From: Phycisphaerales bacterium
Lineage (GTDB): Bacteria > Planctomycetota > Phycisphaerae > UBA1845 > PWPN01
Assembly (NCBI GenBank): GCA_012729595.1
Contig: JAAYCU010000129.1
Location: 1 to 47,352 of the forward strand
Length of the DNA stretch: 47,352 nt
Direction of reading: 5' to 3'
Of the stretch, positions 1 to 8,342 are shown piece by piece. Each line of letters opens with the position of its first letter. Position 1 is the stretch's first letter. The translations under genes and the position numbers were made by a program. Under the pieces are notes generated by a model. That model was not told the DNA's origin, did no database searches, and saw only the letters and a list, made by a program, of their open reading frames with translations.

Positions 1-81
1 GTTGGCGATGTGCTGGCGACTGCCCCGCTTCTCATCGCAGGCGAGCACGACCCTCTCCCGTAAATCCATTGAGTAGGTCAT
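1..81 (-). CDS. IS630-family transposase, N-terminal fragment (runs off the window)
   Basis: The reverse strand from position 81 gives 27 open codons reading MTYSMDLRERVVLACDEKRG..., which continue past the left edge. The opening (Y-S-x-DLRERVV followed by an Arg/Gly-rich turn and an Ala-rich helix) is the usual start of the helix-turn-helix in IS630/Tc1-type transposases. Too short for the ORF track. The DDE catalytic domain is outside the window, so completeness cannot be judged. IS630 elements insert at TA; TA-rich tracts (catatatat, ctatatatatag) lie just upstream at 82-150, where the element end should be. It sits downstream of rnfD, where further rnf genes would be expected. Confidence 0.6.
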   Translation of the reverse strand, partial: MTYSMDLRERVVLACDEKRGSRQHIAN

Positions 82-355
82 GCATATATATCGGCAAATG
101 CTACGCTATTTCGTGAAATGCTCTAGTGTCAAGCTATATATATAGAATATTTCATGCGGATGTACGATGGTAAAGGATCTGTGTGTATAAGTCGATGTGG
201 GTAGTTTGTCGCAGTGCGTCAGGAACTGGTTTCATCTTGGACGTATCATCTGCTGCAAGGTCGAGTAGGTTTCCTCGCAATGGGGCAGTTCCTGCATGGG
301 CCGGTGACTCTTGCTCGAGGCCGGTCTGTTCATGCCACTTGCGAAAGTTACGTGT
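82..355. other. Intergenic stretch between IS630 fragment and rnfD
   Basis: No convincing gene. It contains TA-rich tracts at about 84-90 and 135-146, and a short inverted repeat ATTTC-GT-GAAAT near 109-120, which may belong to the end of the IS element. No start resembling rnfG, rnfE, rnfA or rnfB is visible on the minus strand after the rnfD stop. Confidence 0.5.
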
Positions 356-1552
356 TCATGTCCCGAAGACCCGGCGGCGAGTGCGACGGTTGATGACTGG
401 AACCAATGTGTTGGCAACGAGCAGAGCCCAGTAGCCCGCGGCTGGAACACCTACCGCGATGCGCAGCAGCATGGCGACGATTCCAATAACCATACCGAAG
501 CGGATGTGCCCGCGGGTTGTGAGTGGCGAACTCGTAGGATCAGGGGCCAGCAGCACCAATACCAGCAGAAATTCTCCGGCGGTCAACTGGTATGTCAGAT
601 ATACCAGCCCGACGGGCAGTCCTTCCCAAACCGCGGCCCCAGGCAGCCAGAAATGGGTTATCTCGCCGTTTTCACTAAGCACGTGGAGCGGCAGGATAAA
701 GATCATGGCGGCGGCAGCCAATACCGCGGACAAAAACATGGGCCAGCGAAGAAACCCGCGCCACAACAGAAGCAGCCCCGCCACCAGTGAGGCCAACACA
801 CAGGCCGTCCCGATGGCCCCACCGCCCAGCCCGGCGATAGCCTCGGGCCAGGGTGGCAATCGATCGCGGATCAACTCGGCCAGAGCGGCCGAGGATGAGG
901 ATGGAGATACCCTTTCAAGAGCTGATTGGAGTGTTTCGGATATATTGGGGACGATCCACGCTTCCGTGCCGGCGGGCGGGGCGGCCGAGGCCCAGGTCTG
1001 CAAGGCCGGCAGCGGTCGCCCCCGGGTCAGGTTTCCCCAGAGCAAATGCCCGGCGGCCAGGACGGGCTGCTCGGCACGCGTAACCTGATCATGAAAGAGC
1101 ATTTGCATCGCGACCCGGGCCAGGGCGACCGGATGCCAGGTGTAGTTGCCTAATCCGCCCCCCAGATTCTGGCCAACTGCGACCGAGACAATCGAACCCC
1201 AGACCACTACCCGCCAGTCGATCAGTGGGGGCAGGGTTAGGGCGAACAGCAGACCGATCAGCAAGGCATGGCTCTCCGACCAGGAACGCCCCCGGCGAGT
1301 CAACAGGCTGAAGACGGATTCGGCTAACAGAGCCACGGCTATGGAGATGGCCGCCACCCGGATCACCGGCCAACCGAACAGAATCAGCCCGGACAGCAGC
1401 ACCACCGAGGCTCCGACCAGAAAGGTCCAGGAGATGAATGAGACACCCGCCGGACCATGACAGAAAGGCGCAACCCCGAGACGCAACGTGCCGGGTTCCG
1501 GTAAGAGAATCGGCTGCGGATCGCGCGTGTGTTGCGGATGTCTGCTCACCAT
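356..1552 (-). CDS. rnfD: Rnf/Nqr-type electron transport complex subunit D (RnfD-like)
   Basis: Integral membrane subunit of the ion-pumping ferredoxin:NAD+ oxidoreductase family (RnfD/NqrB). 398 residues, slightly longer than usual. Seen: several hydrophobic segments, the early motif GGGLGNYTWHPVALAR (compare GGxGxNxFNPAxxGR in the family), a second membrane block with GGGAIGTACVLASLVAGLLLL, and the C-terminal signature LLAPDPTSSPLTTRGHIRFG...LRIAVGVPAAGYWALLVANTLVPVI, close to the ATDPVTSPxT...NxLxPLID hallmark. The ATG overlaps the end of rnfC by 7 nt, so translation is probably coupled. The region between the two membrane blocks (residues about 175-235) is polar and I do not find the S-x-A-T flavin-attachment motif there. 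The other rnf genes are absent downstream within the window. Confidence 0.85.
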   Translation of the reverse strand: MVSRHPQHTRDPQPILLPEPGTLRLGVAPFCHGPAGVSFISWTFLVGASVVLLSGLILFGWPVIRVAAISIAVALLAESVFSLLTRRGRSWSESHALLIGLLFALTLPPLIDWRVVVWGSIVSVAVGQNLGGGLGNYTWHPVALARVAMQMLFHDQVTRAEQPVLAAGHLLWGNLTRGRPLPALQTWASAAPPAGTEAWIVPNISETLQSALERVSPSSSSAALAELIRDRLPPWPEAIAGLGGGAIGTACVLASLVAGLLLLWRGFLRWPMFLSAVLAAAAMIFILPLHVLSENGEITHFWLPGAAVWEGLPVGLVYLTYQLTAGEFLLVLVLLAPDPTSSPLTTRGHIRFGMVIGIVAMLLRIAVGVPAAGYWALLVANTLVPVINRRTRRRVFGT

Positions 1553-2898
1553 TGCACCTTCAGAGGAATAAGATATTTCAGTCTAGCGGCCGCTTCCGAT
1601 AAGGGAAGCTCGGCCGGGCAGACGAAACTGCACAGGCCGCATTCGAGACAGGCATGTGGCCAGAGGGGCAGCGCCTCCTCAATCTGGCCTCGTTCGTAGG
1701 CATCGAGCAAGGCACGCGGATCAAGACCTACCGGGCAATCGTCCTGGCACCGTCCGCAACGCACGCAGGGGCCCGGGTTGGCGAGGTAATCATGATCGCG
1801 ACCGACGGCCAGCAGGCGAGCGGTTTGCCGCGTGACTACGGATTCGACCGAGGCAACGGCCCGGCCGGTCAGCAGCGGACCCTCGATGAGCCGAAGCACC
1901 GGCCCGGTCAAGCCAACGTGTTGCAGAACATCGGCAAAGGGCGTGCCCAAGGGAATGAGGTAGCGGCCTTTTTTCCGCACCGCATCGCCAGTGACGGTAA
2001 CGAGCCGCCGCGTCAGGGGACGACGATGAAGACTGGCGTTCTCCAGGGCGAGCAACGCTTCGATTGCCAGTACGAACGCCCCGATCCTTGCCGGCGACGA
2101 ACCGTAGGGCGGTTCCTGGCCGGTGACGGCGTGGGTTAACAGGTTGGGATGGGTCTGCGGGTATTTATTGGGCAGGCCAAGGACACGCACGGGCTTTCCG
2201 GTGGCGGCCGCCCGGCAGCGCCGCACACGATGCGGATCGTAGCGATCGACCAACAGCCAGAGCCGCCGGGCTTTCAGGGTCTTACGCAGACGCACGGCCG
2301 AAGAAATTATGGTATCCAGCGAGGTGTCCAGCAGGTCGTTTCGGTCGTCCGGTTCGGGCTCGAAGTCGAGCGCGTTGATAATCAGATCGTTAAGGCGTTC
2401 GGTGGCTGCTTGGCGCAACCGGCGGCCGAGCGGGGTGGCGGACTGTCCGAAGTCGATCAGACCGGCCTCATCGGCCAACTCGGCCAGTTGCTCGATTGTG
2501 AGCGGGGCGGTGGACGCGAGGGCCATGCTGGGCTCGGAAGACTCGGCGACGGGTGGGGCGGTTGCTATGCGGACGGCCGGCACGTCGCTCTGCCGGACGG
2601 TATCGACGCTTTCAAGGGCGACCACTTTGCCGGCCAGCGGAGCATGGACGTCAAGGCTGTCGGGTTTTTCGCCCCGGCCGATGACCTGACCCGCTTGGAC
2701 CCGTTGCCCAACCTGCACGACGATCCGGGCGGCCGGCCCGTCATGCTGGATCATCGGTACGCACAGAACCGGCGGGTCCGGGAAATCGCGGATTCCCCGT
2801 GGCACGGCCAGATCGCGGCGGACGGGCAAGTACAACCCGCCGCGAAAGCTACGCCGACGACGAAAAAGGCTGTTCAGGCGAATCGATATTCCTCCCAA
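1546..2898 (-). CDS. rnfC: Rnf-type electron transport complex subunit C (RnfC-like)
   Basis: Peripheral Fe-S/flavin subunit thought to take or give electrons at the NAD(H) side of the Rnf complex. 450 residues. The N-terminus has FRGGLYLPV...PVLCVPMIQHDGPAARIVVQVGQRVQAGQVIG...VHAPLAGKV, the barrel-sandwich opening typical of RnfC. The middle has PNKYPQTHPNLLTHAVTG (the GGxYPxGxExxL-like segment, degenerate) and RPLTRRLVTVTGDAV. Two ferredoxin-type 4Fe-4S motifs follow: CVRCGRCQDDCP from residue 378 and CLECGLCSFVCP from residue 417. The glycine-rich Rossmann-like segment is weaker than in canonical RnfC, so NADH binding is uncertain. First gene of a two-gene unit with rnfD. Confidence 0.88.
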   Translation of the reverse strand: MGGISIRLNSLFRRRRSFRGGLYLPVRRDLAVPRGIRDFPDPPVLCVPMIQHDGPAARIVVQVGQRVQAGQVIGRGEKPDSLDVHAPLAGKVVALESVDTVRQSDVPAVRIATAPPVAESSEPSMALASTAPLTIEQLAELADEAGLIDFGQSATPLGRRLRQAATERLNDLIINALDFEPEPDDRNDLLDTSLDTIISSAVRLRKTLKARRLWLLVDRYDPHRVRRCRAAATGKPVRVLGLPNKYPQTHPNLLTHAVTGQEPPYGSSPARIGAFVLAIEALLALENASLHRRPLTRRLVTVTGDAVRKKGRYLIPLGTPFADVLQHVGLTGPVLRLIEGPLLTGRAVASVESVVTRQTARLLAVGRDHDYLANPGPCVRCGRCQDDCPVGLDPRALLDAYERGQIEEALPLWPHACLECGLCSFVCPAELPLSEAAARLKYLIPLKVQW

Positions 2899-3493
2899 GA
2901 AACTCCGACTATGGGAACCGAAGCGGCCGAAACTGTCAAAACCAGCCGAGGGGTGGCGACCGAACCGCTCGGCTTTCAGGTATTCAGATGATTAATCGCG
3001 AAGCGAGGGTGTTGTGTCATGTTGGCAAGCTCGTGGTCGAAAGGCTCGTGACCTTATCATTGGTTGTGTCACTCCGGCACACTGGGGTGGGCGGGCCGTC
3101 AAATTTCTTGTCCAACGTGTTTAATTAAGATATGTGTGGGCAACATGGCATTTTGGTATGTGCCCGTGACGGCTTTGCGGGTGCGAACCGTGCGATTTCA
3201 TACTGCATGGCCCGGCCTCGGTTCCTGCCCGGTCCCGTGCCTGCGATCCTGACCAGTCGCGGCGCTTCCGAACCCGCTACTGGTATGCCCCGGTATCCAG
3301 AAAAATGCTGGCCGAATAGGCTTCCATATCTTATTGAACATAAGTCCTTGCTCCTCCACGCCTACCAACGGTAGGAGCTCAATGGTGGAAGTTCAGGCAG
3401 GGGGGTTTGCTCCCAGCCAAGCAAGCTGTTAGAGTTTTTCAGGGCGGGCTGGGCCACTATTAAACCGGCCGTGCGGTTTCGGAGACTTAATTA
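2899..3493. other. Gene-free spacer between divergent rnfC and SLC13 gene
   Basis: Nearly 600 bases between divergent genes; the short ORFs on the track here lack recognisable content or good ribosome sites. One compact hairpin stands out, CCTACC-AAC-GGTAGG at 3361-3375, about 120 bases before the transporter start. Promoters for both flanking genes should lie here but none is clear enough to call. Confidence 0.5.
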
Positions 3494-5299
3494 ATGACCT
3501 GGCAGGCATGGTTTACACTCGCGGTGGTGGGTCTGATTTTCGCGGGTCTGTTCCGGCGTATTGGTCCGCCTGATGTACTTATGCTTTCCGGCACCATCCT
3601 GGTCGCCTTGGTCGGCATAATCTCGCCCCAGGAAGCCTTTCTAGGCCTGTCCAACGAGGGGATGCTCACCGTCGCGGCTTTGTTCGTGGTCGCTGCCGGT
3701 CTTCGTGAAACCGGCGTACTCGATCTTATTGGACACCATGTCATGGGCCGGGCTCGGAAAGAGCGCGGGGCCATTCTTCGCCTGGTTCCGCCGGTATTGG
3801 GCATGTCCGCGTTCCTCAACAACACCCCCGTCGTAGCCATGCTTATCCCCATCGTTTCCGACTGGTGCCGGAAAAACCGTATTTCACCATCGCGGATCAT
3901 GATCCCGATTAGTTATCTGGCTATTCTGGGCGGCACCTGCACCCTGATCGGCACCAGCACCAACCTTGTCGTCAACGGCATGATGATCCAATCGGGGATG
4001 AAGGGGATGTCGCTCTTCGAGTTGGGTTATCTCGGTCTGCCTTACGCGCTGATCGGCGTTATCTACCTCCTGGTAATCGGGAGACGGCTTTTGCCCAACC
4101 GCAAGGATCTGCTCGAGCAGTTGGGAGATTCCCGCCGCGAATACCTGGTGGATATGATGGTGCAGCCCGGTTGCCGGCTGATCAATCAGCGGGTTGATCA
4201 GGCCGGTCTGCGCCGCCTGCCCGGTCTGTTTCTTATCGAGATCAATCGCGGCGAGCAGATCATCACTCCGGTTCGCCCCGACGAAAGACTGTGCGAAAAC
4301 GATCGCCTCACTTTTACCGGGGTGGTCAGCACGATTGTCGATCTCGAACGTATCCCCGGACTGGTACCGGTAGTCGATGACAAATACATCGCCGCCGATT
4401 CCGAGCGGCGCGAACAGCGACTCTGCGAGGCGGTTATTTCCCCTACGTCGCCCGTTCTTTATAAAAGCATACGCGACGCGAATTTCCGCGCGCTCTATAA
4501 CGCCGCGGTTATTGCCGTCCATCGCGGCGGGGCCCGCCTGCAGGGTCGTATCGGAGATATTGTCCTCTGGCCCGGCGATACCCTTTTGCTCCAGACCGAT
4601 CCGCATTTCGCCACCGCTCACCGCAACAATACGGATTTCTTTTTAGTCGGTGGGGTGGAGGGCGCACGGCCGGTTCGGCATGATCGGGCCTGGCTCGCTC
4701 TCGGACTGCTGGCGGTTCTGATTGTTCTAATGACTCTGTCCACCGGCGGGATAGGTGGGATCGGCGGGATCCCCATCGCCCTCTCGGCCTTTCTGATTGC
4801 CGGCCTGATGATCGGAACGCGTTGCCTGTCCGCGGCCGACGCCCGCCAGAGTATCGATCTGCAGGTACTGGTCACCATCGCCGCGGCTTTCGGGATGGCC
4901 CGGGCCCTGGATAACTCCGGCGCTGCCGATTATGTGGCCCAAAAGGTATTGCTGATTGATACCAGTCATGCCCTCGGTCTATACCTGGCCTTGGCCGTCG
5001 TATACCTGGTCACCTCGCTTTTGACCGAAATGATTACCAATAACGCGGCGGCTATCCTGGTCTTTCCTTTCGCCCTCGCCCTGGCCAATAAGATTGGGGT
5101 TGATCCTAGACCTTTCGCTATCGCCGTTACCTTTGCCGCCTCCGCCAGTTTCGCCACGCCTATCGGTTACCAGACTAACATGATGGTATACGGGTTGGGC
5201 GGGTATCGGTTCAGCGACTTTGTCCGGGTGGGCTTGCCTCTTAATCTGCTGCTTGCCGTCGTGGCCGTCCTGCTTATTCCTCTTATATGGCCTTTTTGA
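3494..5299 (+). CDS. SLC13/DASS-family anion transporter with central TrkA-C (RCK_C) domains
   Basis: Inner-membrane secondary transporter of the divalent-anion:Na+ symporter type; the substrate (sulfate, dicarboxylate or other) cannot be told from sequence. 601 residues, normal for the subgroup with RCK_C inserts. Order: N-terminal membrane half (residues 1-200) with PPDVLMLSGTILVALVGIISPQEAFLGLSNEGMLTVAALF and the re-entrant motif GGTCTLIGTSTNLVVNGMM; two soluble TrkA-C-like domains (about 205-290 and 305-385); C-terminal membrane half ending with SASFATPIGYQTNMMVYGLGGYRFSDF, the matching second signature. Starts at ATG 3494 after an AT-rich TTAATTA. Stands alone; the next gene has its own promoter. 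Confidence 0.88.
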   Translation: MTWQAWFTLAVVGLIFAGLFRRIGPPDVLMLSGTILVALVGIISPQEAFLGLSNEGMLTVAALFVVAAGLRETGVLDLIGHHVMGRARKERGAILRLVPPVLGMSAFLNNTPVVAMLIPIVSDWCRKNRISPSRIMIPISYLAILGGTCTLIGTSTNLVVNGMMIQSGMKGMSLFELGYLGLPYALIGVIYLLVIGRRLLPNRKDLLEQLGDSRREYLVDMMVQPGCRLINQRVDQAGLRRLPGLFLIEINRGEQIITPVRPDERLCENDRLTFTGVVSTIVDLERIPGLVPVVDDKYIAADSERREQRLCEAVISPTSPVLYKSIRDANFRALYNAAVIAVHRGGARLQGRIGDIVLWPGDTLLLQTDPHFATAHRNNTDFFLVGGVEGARPVRHDRAWLALGLLAVLIVLMTLSTGGIGGIGGIPIALSAFLIAGLMIGTRCLSAADARQSIDLQVLVTIAAAFGMARALDNSGAADYVAQKVLLIDTSHALGLYLALAVVYLVTSLLTEMITNNAAAILVFPFALALANKIGVDPRPFAIAVTFAASASFATPIGYQTNMMVYGLGGYRFSDFVRVGLPLNLLLAVVAVLLIPLIWPF

Positions 5300-5379
5300 A
5301 TGAACGTCGATTTCCCGATACGCTGCGGAATCGGACACTAAAGTATGTTTTCCAGGCAGCGGACGTGGCGTAGCCGCTT

Positions 5380-5407
5380 TTGACACACTCAGCACGTCGT
5401 GTATACT
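5380..5407 (+). promoter_or_regulatory. Candidate sigma-70 promoter for lemA
   Basis: TTGACA (5380-5385) and TATACT (5402-5407) with a 16-base spacer, 46 bases before the lemA ATG. The best canonical promoter match in the window. Confidence 0.65.
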
Positions 5408-5453
5408 TCGATTGTCATATGTTGTCAGTCCGTACTTGAGTGGGAGCCAAGTC

Positions 5454-6059
5454 ATGAACAGCGCGATTGTTGTACTAATTGTGATCGGGGTGATCGCGAT
5501 TCTTGTGATCGCCTGGGCGATTGGAATTTATAACCAATTGGTACGGCTGAGGAATCGTTACAAAAACTCGTTCGCCCAAATCGAGGTCCAGCTCAAGCGG
5601 CGATATGATCTGATTCCGAATCTGGTGGAGACGGTCAAGGGGTATATCAAGCATGAACGCGAAACCCTGGAGGCCGTGATCCAGGCCCGCAATCAGGCGG
5701 TCGGTGGATTGCAGAGGGCCGCCGCTGATCCCGGCAACGCCGAAGCGATCAAGGGGTTGGGCGGAATGGAAACGGTGTTGACCGGCGCCATTGGACGGTT
5801 GTTCGCTTTGGCCGAGGCGTACCCTGACCTCAAGGCCAATCAGAATATGATGCAGCTCAGCGAGGAATTGACCTCGACGGAAAATAAGGTGGCCTTCGCC
5901 CGGCAGGCCTTTAATGACTCGGTAATGAACTATAACACCTACAAACAAAGTTTTCCGCCCATTATTCTGGCCGGAATGTTCGGCCATGGCCAAGACGCTG
6001 CCCTCCTCGAATACGAGGATCGACAGGCCATTCAGGCGGCTCCGAAAGTCTCGTTCTGA
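5454..6059 (+). CDS. lemA: LemA family membrane protein
   Basis: 201 residues with one N-terminal membrane helix (MNSAIVVLIVIGVIAILVIAWAIGIYNQLV) and a long helical domain bearing the family hallmark QIEVQLKRRYDLIPNLVETVKGY, plus LxxTENKVAFARQAFNDSVMNYNT. I chose the ATG at 5454, not the track start at 5412, because it puts the membrane helix at the very N-terminus, follows a GGGAG ribosome site, and leaves the promoter at 5380-5407 upstream with a short leader. LemA proteins are widespread and envelope-associated, of unsettled function, often beside a TPM-domain or HtpX gene; neither is present here. Followed by a convergent gene. Confidence 0.92.
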   Translation: MNSAIVVLIVIGVIAILVIAWAIGIYNQLVRLRNRYKNSFAQIEVQLKRRYDLIPNLVETVKGYIKHERETLEAVIQARNQAVGGLQRAAADPGNAEAIKGLGGMETVLTGAIGRLFALAEAYPDLKANQNMMQLSEELTSTENKVAFARQAFNDSVMNYNTYKQSFPPIILAGMFGHGQDAALLEYEDRQAIQAAPKVSF

Positions 6060-6100
6060 ACCGCTCTGACGTTCAACGGGTTCGCAGGTACCACGTGATG

Positions 6101-6116
6101 TCCGGATCACTCCGGA
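6101..6116. terminator. Weak hairpin between convergent lemA and HEAT-repeat gene
   Basis: TCCGGA-TCAC-TCCGGA gives a 6 bp stem with a 4 nt loop, 42 bases after the lemA stop, between convergent genes. There is no U-tract, so this is a poor Rho-independent terminator; listed because it is the only clear hairpin there. Confidence 0.25.
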
Positions 6117-6196
6117 GAGTTTCAGTATTCATCTCGAATGGATCATGCGCCGATTGCACAACCTTTGTTTGCATCGTTTAAAAGCGAGCAGTGAGG

Positions 6197-8146
6197 CTAT
6201 CCGGCTGCGGGGACCGAAGCTGGTTGGGTGGCCGGTATGAGGATTTGGTCAAAACGCTGAGCCCACTCGGGTCCGAACTGGTCAGGGATCGAAGCCTTGA
6301 GGCGTGCCAGGAATTCTCGGGCGCTTTCGGGATTGCTTTGGGCGGTTTCCTCGGCGTATCGAAGCAGACGCTCGGCGATAGCCGCCCGGACTTCCGGTAG
6401 TTTCGCGAGAGCGGCGAAAGTAATGGCATTTTCTGGCGAGGGAATACGCAAGCTGATATCTATATGCTTGGTTGCTATGCGCAGCCGACGGTCTGGCTGG
6501 TCTCCAAAGGCGGCTTCGGCCGCTCGGGCATAGGCCCCGACTGCTTCGTTAAGTTGGTTGGCCAGTACTAGGGCGTCTCCCAGTTGTTCGCGGATTTCGG
6601 CAAGGCGAACGCGTTCGCTGGGGGCGGAGGTGGTCAGAAGGTGATCGAGATCGGTCAGTAGGTCGGCACGGGCGGTGGCTATCGCGGCGTCCTGCCCGGT
6701 CCAGGAATCAAGGATGGCCTGCTGTTCGTCAGCGGGTAGACCGGTGAAAAGCTGCCGGTACGCGGTCCAAGCGGCTTTGGTAACCAGGGGGGATTTTTCG
6801 TTTTTGGCATCGAGCCGGTCACGAAGCGGTTTAAGGTGTTCGATTTTTGATCCCAGACGAGCCAGGGCCTCGGCCGCCGCCTCGCGCGTGCCGGGGTCGG
6901 GATCGTTCTCCAGCCGATCGATTAACAGAGGTATATGCTCGGCATTGCCGATCCGCCCGAGTCCGCGGATGGCCGCCTTGCGGATGGTGGCGGCTGGCTC
7001 ATCCGGTCCGGCAAATCCGGCCAACACGGGCAAGGCCGGACCGTCCCCGATTCGCGACATGGCCGTGATAATGTTTTCACGAAGGGTGGGGTTCTGTATC
7101 GGCAAGTTAATACGTTGAATAAGGGCTTCCGCGGCTTCGCGACGCACCTGATCGGTGACCCCCGAGGCCAATTGGCCCAGCAAGCTGAGTGCCTCCGCCG
7201 CACGCGCGGCAACCGCTTCATCGGGATCGTTCAACCCCGCGATACAATCAGCGATAGCCGCCGGATCCTGAAGCAGACCGAGGGCGTGATAAATGGTCGC
7301 CCTTACTTCGCCCGGCTGACCTTTCGCGAGCATGGTCCGCAGCAACGGGGCATCGGCTGGTACGCGGATATCGCGGAGCAGTTCGACGATGCGCTGGCGG
7401 ACGAGCGGATCGGAGTCGTCGAGCATGGAGCGGACTTTTTCGAGTACGCCGTTAGCCGGCTTGATATTCTTGTTCAGCCCGTCGTGCATGATTTCGAGGG
7501 CCGTTTCCCGCTCGGCAGGCACCATCGATTGCAGCCATCTAAGGAGTAATGTGGTCTGGGCTGCCTCGGGAGAGAGATCGAAAAGGGCCTTCATGTTGGT
7601 CTTCAGGGCTTCGGATAGCAGCCGGCCGCGGTGGCTTTGCAGGCTTGCCTGGACCGAGGGGTCGTTATAATGGGCCAGGGCTCTGCCGGCTTCACGCTGA
7701 AGAAGCTGATCGGGCTGTTGCAGGAAACGCAGGAGGTGCGGGGCGTATCTTGGATCCTGGGATTTCGTTGCGGCGATAGCCTGACAGATAGCCATCTTCG
7801 CGGAGATTTCATTTTTGCGCTCAAACAAAGTGATAAGCCGTTCCGCATTGTCCGCCAGATCGTTTTCCAGGATTGTGACGGCGGCTGCTTTTTTGGTCTG
7901 AATATCGTCCTCTCCCGTGAGGGTCAGAATAAGGTCGGCAATATCCGGCTGAGTAGAGGGCGGCACTGCGGCGGTTTGCGTCGCGGCTGCCGGCGGGGGC
8001 TCGGCCGTGGCGTTTTCCGAGCGGGCCGATCCGGGGTTCAGCAACAGCAGGAATCCAGGCAGGACCGATAATACTAAGGGTTGCATCCGCCGCCAGGGTC
8101 GTGGAAGCGCTGAAATGCCGACATGCCTGTACCGCGGAGGGTTCAT
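6197..8146 (-). CDS. Secreted HEAT-repeat (PBS-lyase-like) protein
   Basis: 649 residues: hydrophobic export signal (MQPLVLSVLPGFLLLLNPGSARS), a Pro/Ala/Thr-rich linker, then about ten HEAT repeats from residue 70 to 470 with the pattern PLVRQRIVELLRDIRVPADAPLL / PDEAVAARAAEALSLLGQ / PDPGTREAAAEALARLGS. The C-terminal 170 residues are helical and TPR-like (LGDALVLANQLNEAVGAYARAAEAAFGDQPDRRLRIATKHIDISLRI). Such proteins are scaffolds; no catalytic motif is seen. The first ATG (8146) puts 20 Arg/Pro-rich residues before the signal; Met21 (8086) gives a more normal signal peptide, and neither has a strong ribosome site. Same strand as, and 196 bases downstream of, the phosphatase gene. Confidence 0.8.
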   Translation of the reverse strand: MNPPRYRHVGISALPRPWRRMQPLVLSVLPGFLLLLNPGSARSENATAEPPPAAATQTAAVPPSTQPDIADLILTLTGEDDIQTKKAAAVTILENDLADNAERLITLFERKNEISAKMAICQAIAATKSQDPRYAPHLLRFLQQPDQLLQREAGRALAHYNDPSVQASLQSHRGRLLSEALKTNMKALFDLSPEAAQTTLLLRWLQSMVPAERETALEIMHDGLNKNIKPANGVLEKVRSMLDDSDPLVRQRIVELLRDIRVPADAPLLRTMLAKGQPGEVRATIYHALGLLQDPAAIADCIAGLNDPDEAVAARAAEALSLLGQLASGVTDQVRREAAEALIQRINLPIQNPTLRENIITAMSRIGDGPALPVLAGFAGPDEPAATIRKAAIRGLGRIGNAEHIPLLIDRLENDPDPGTREAAAEALARLGSKIEHLKPLRDRLDAKNEKSPLVTKAAWTAYRQLFTGLPADEQQAILDSWTGQDAAIATARADLLTDLDHLLTTSAPSERVRLAEIREQLGDALVLANQLNEAVGAYARAAEAAFGDQPDRRLRIATKHIDISLRIPSPENAITFAALAKLPEVRAAIAERLLRYAEETAQSNPESAREFLARLKASIPDQFGPEWAQRFDQILIPATQPASVPAAG

Positions 8147-8342
8147 CCGATTCAGGTTTCCTGCTCTGGGCTGGTTTGGAACTCGCGTAACCGATGCTTT
8201 CTAACCTAAAGTCCGAAAAACTTCAAGTTAAATAAAAGGTAACGCCGGTTGGCACGGCCTCAAGACCGTTTCGACCGCCTATAACAACATTCCATAAATC
8301 AGACCCTTAGCGGACCAAATAGTTAGGTCGTTAGGAGTTTTT

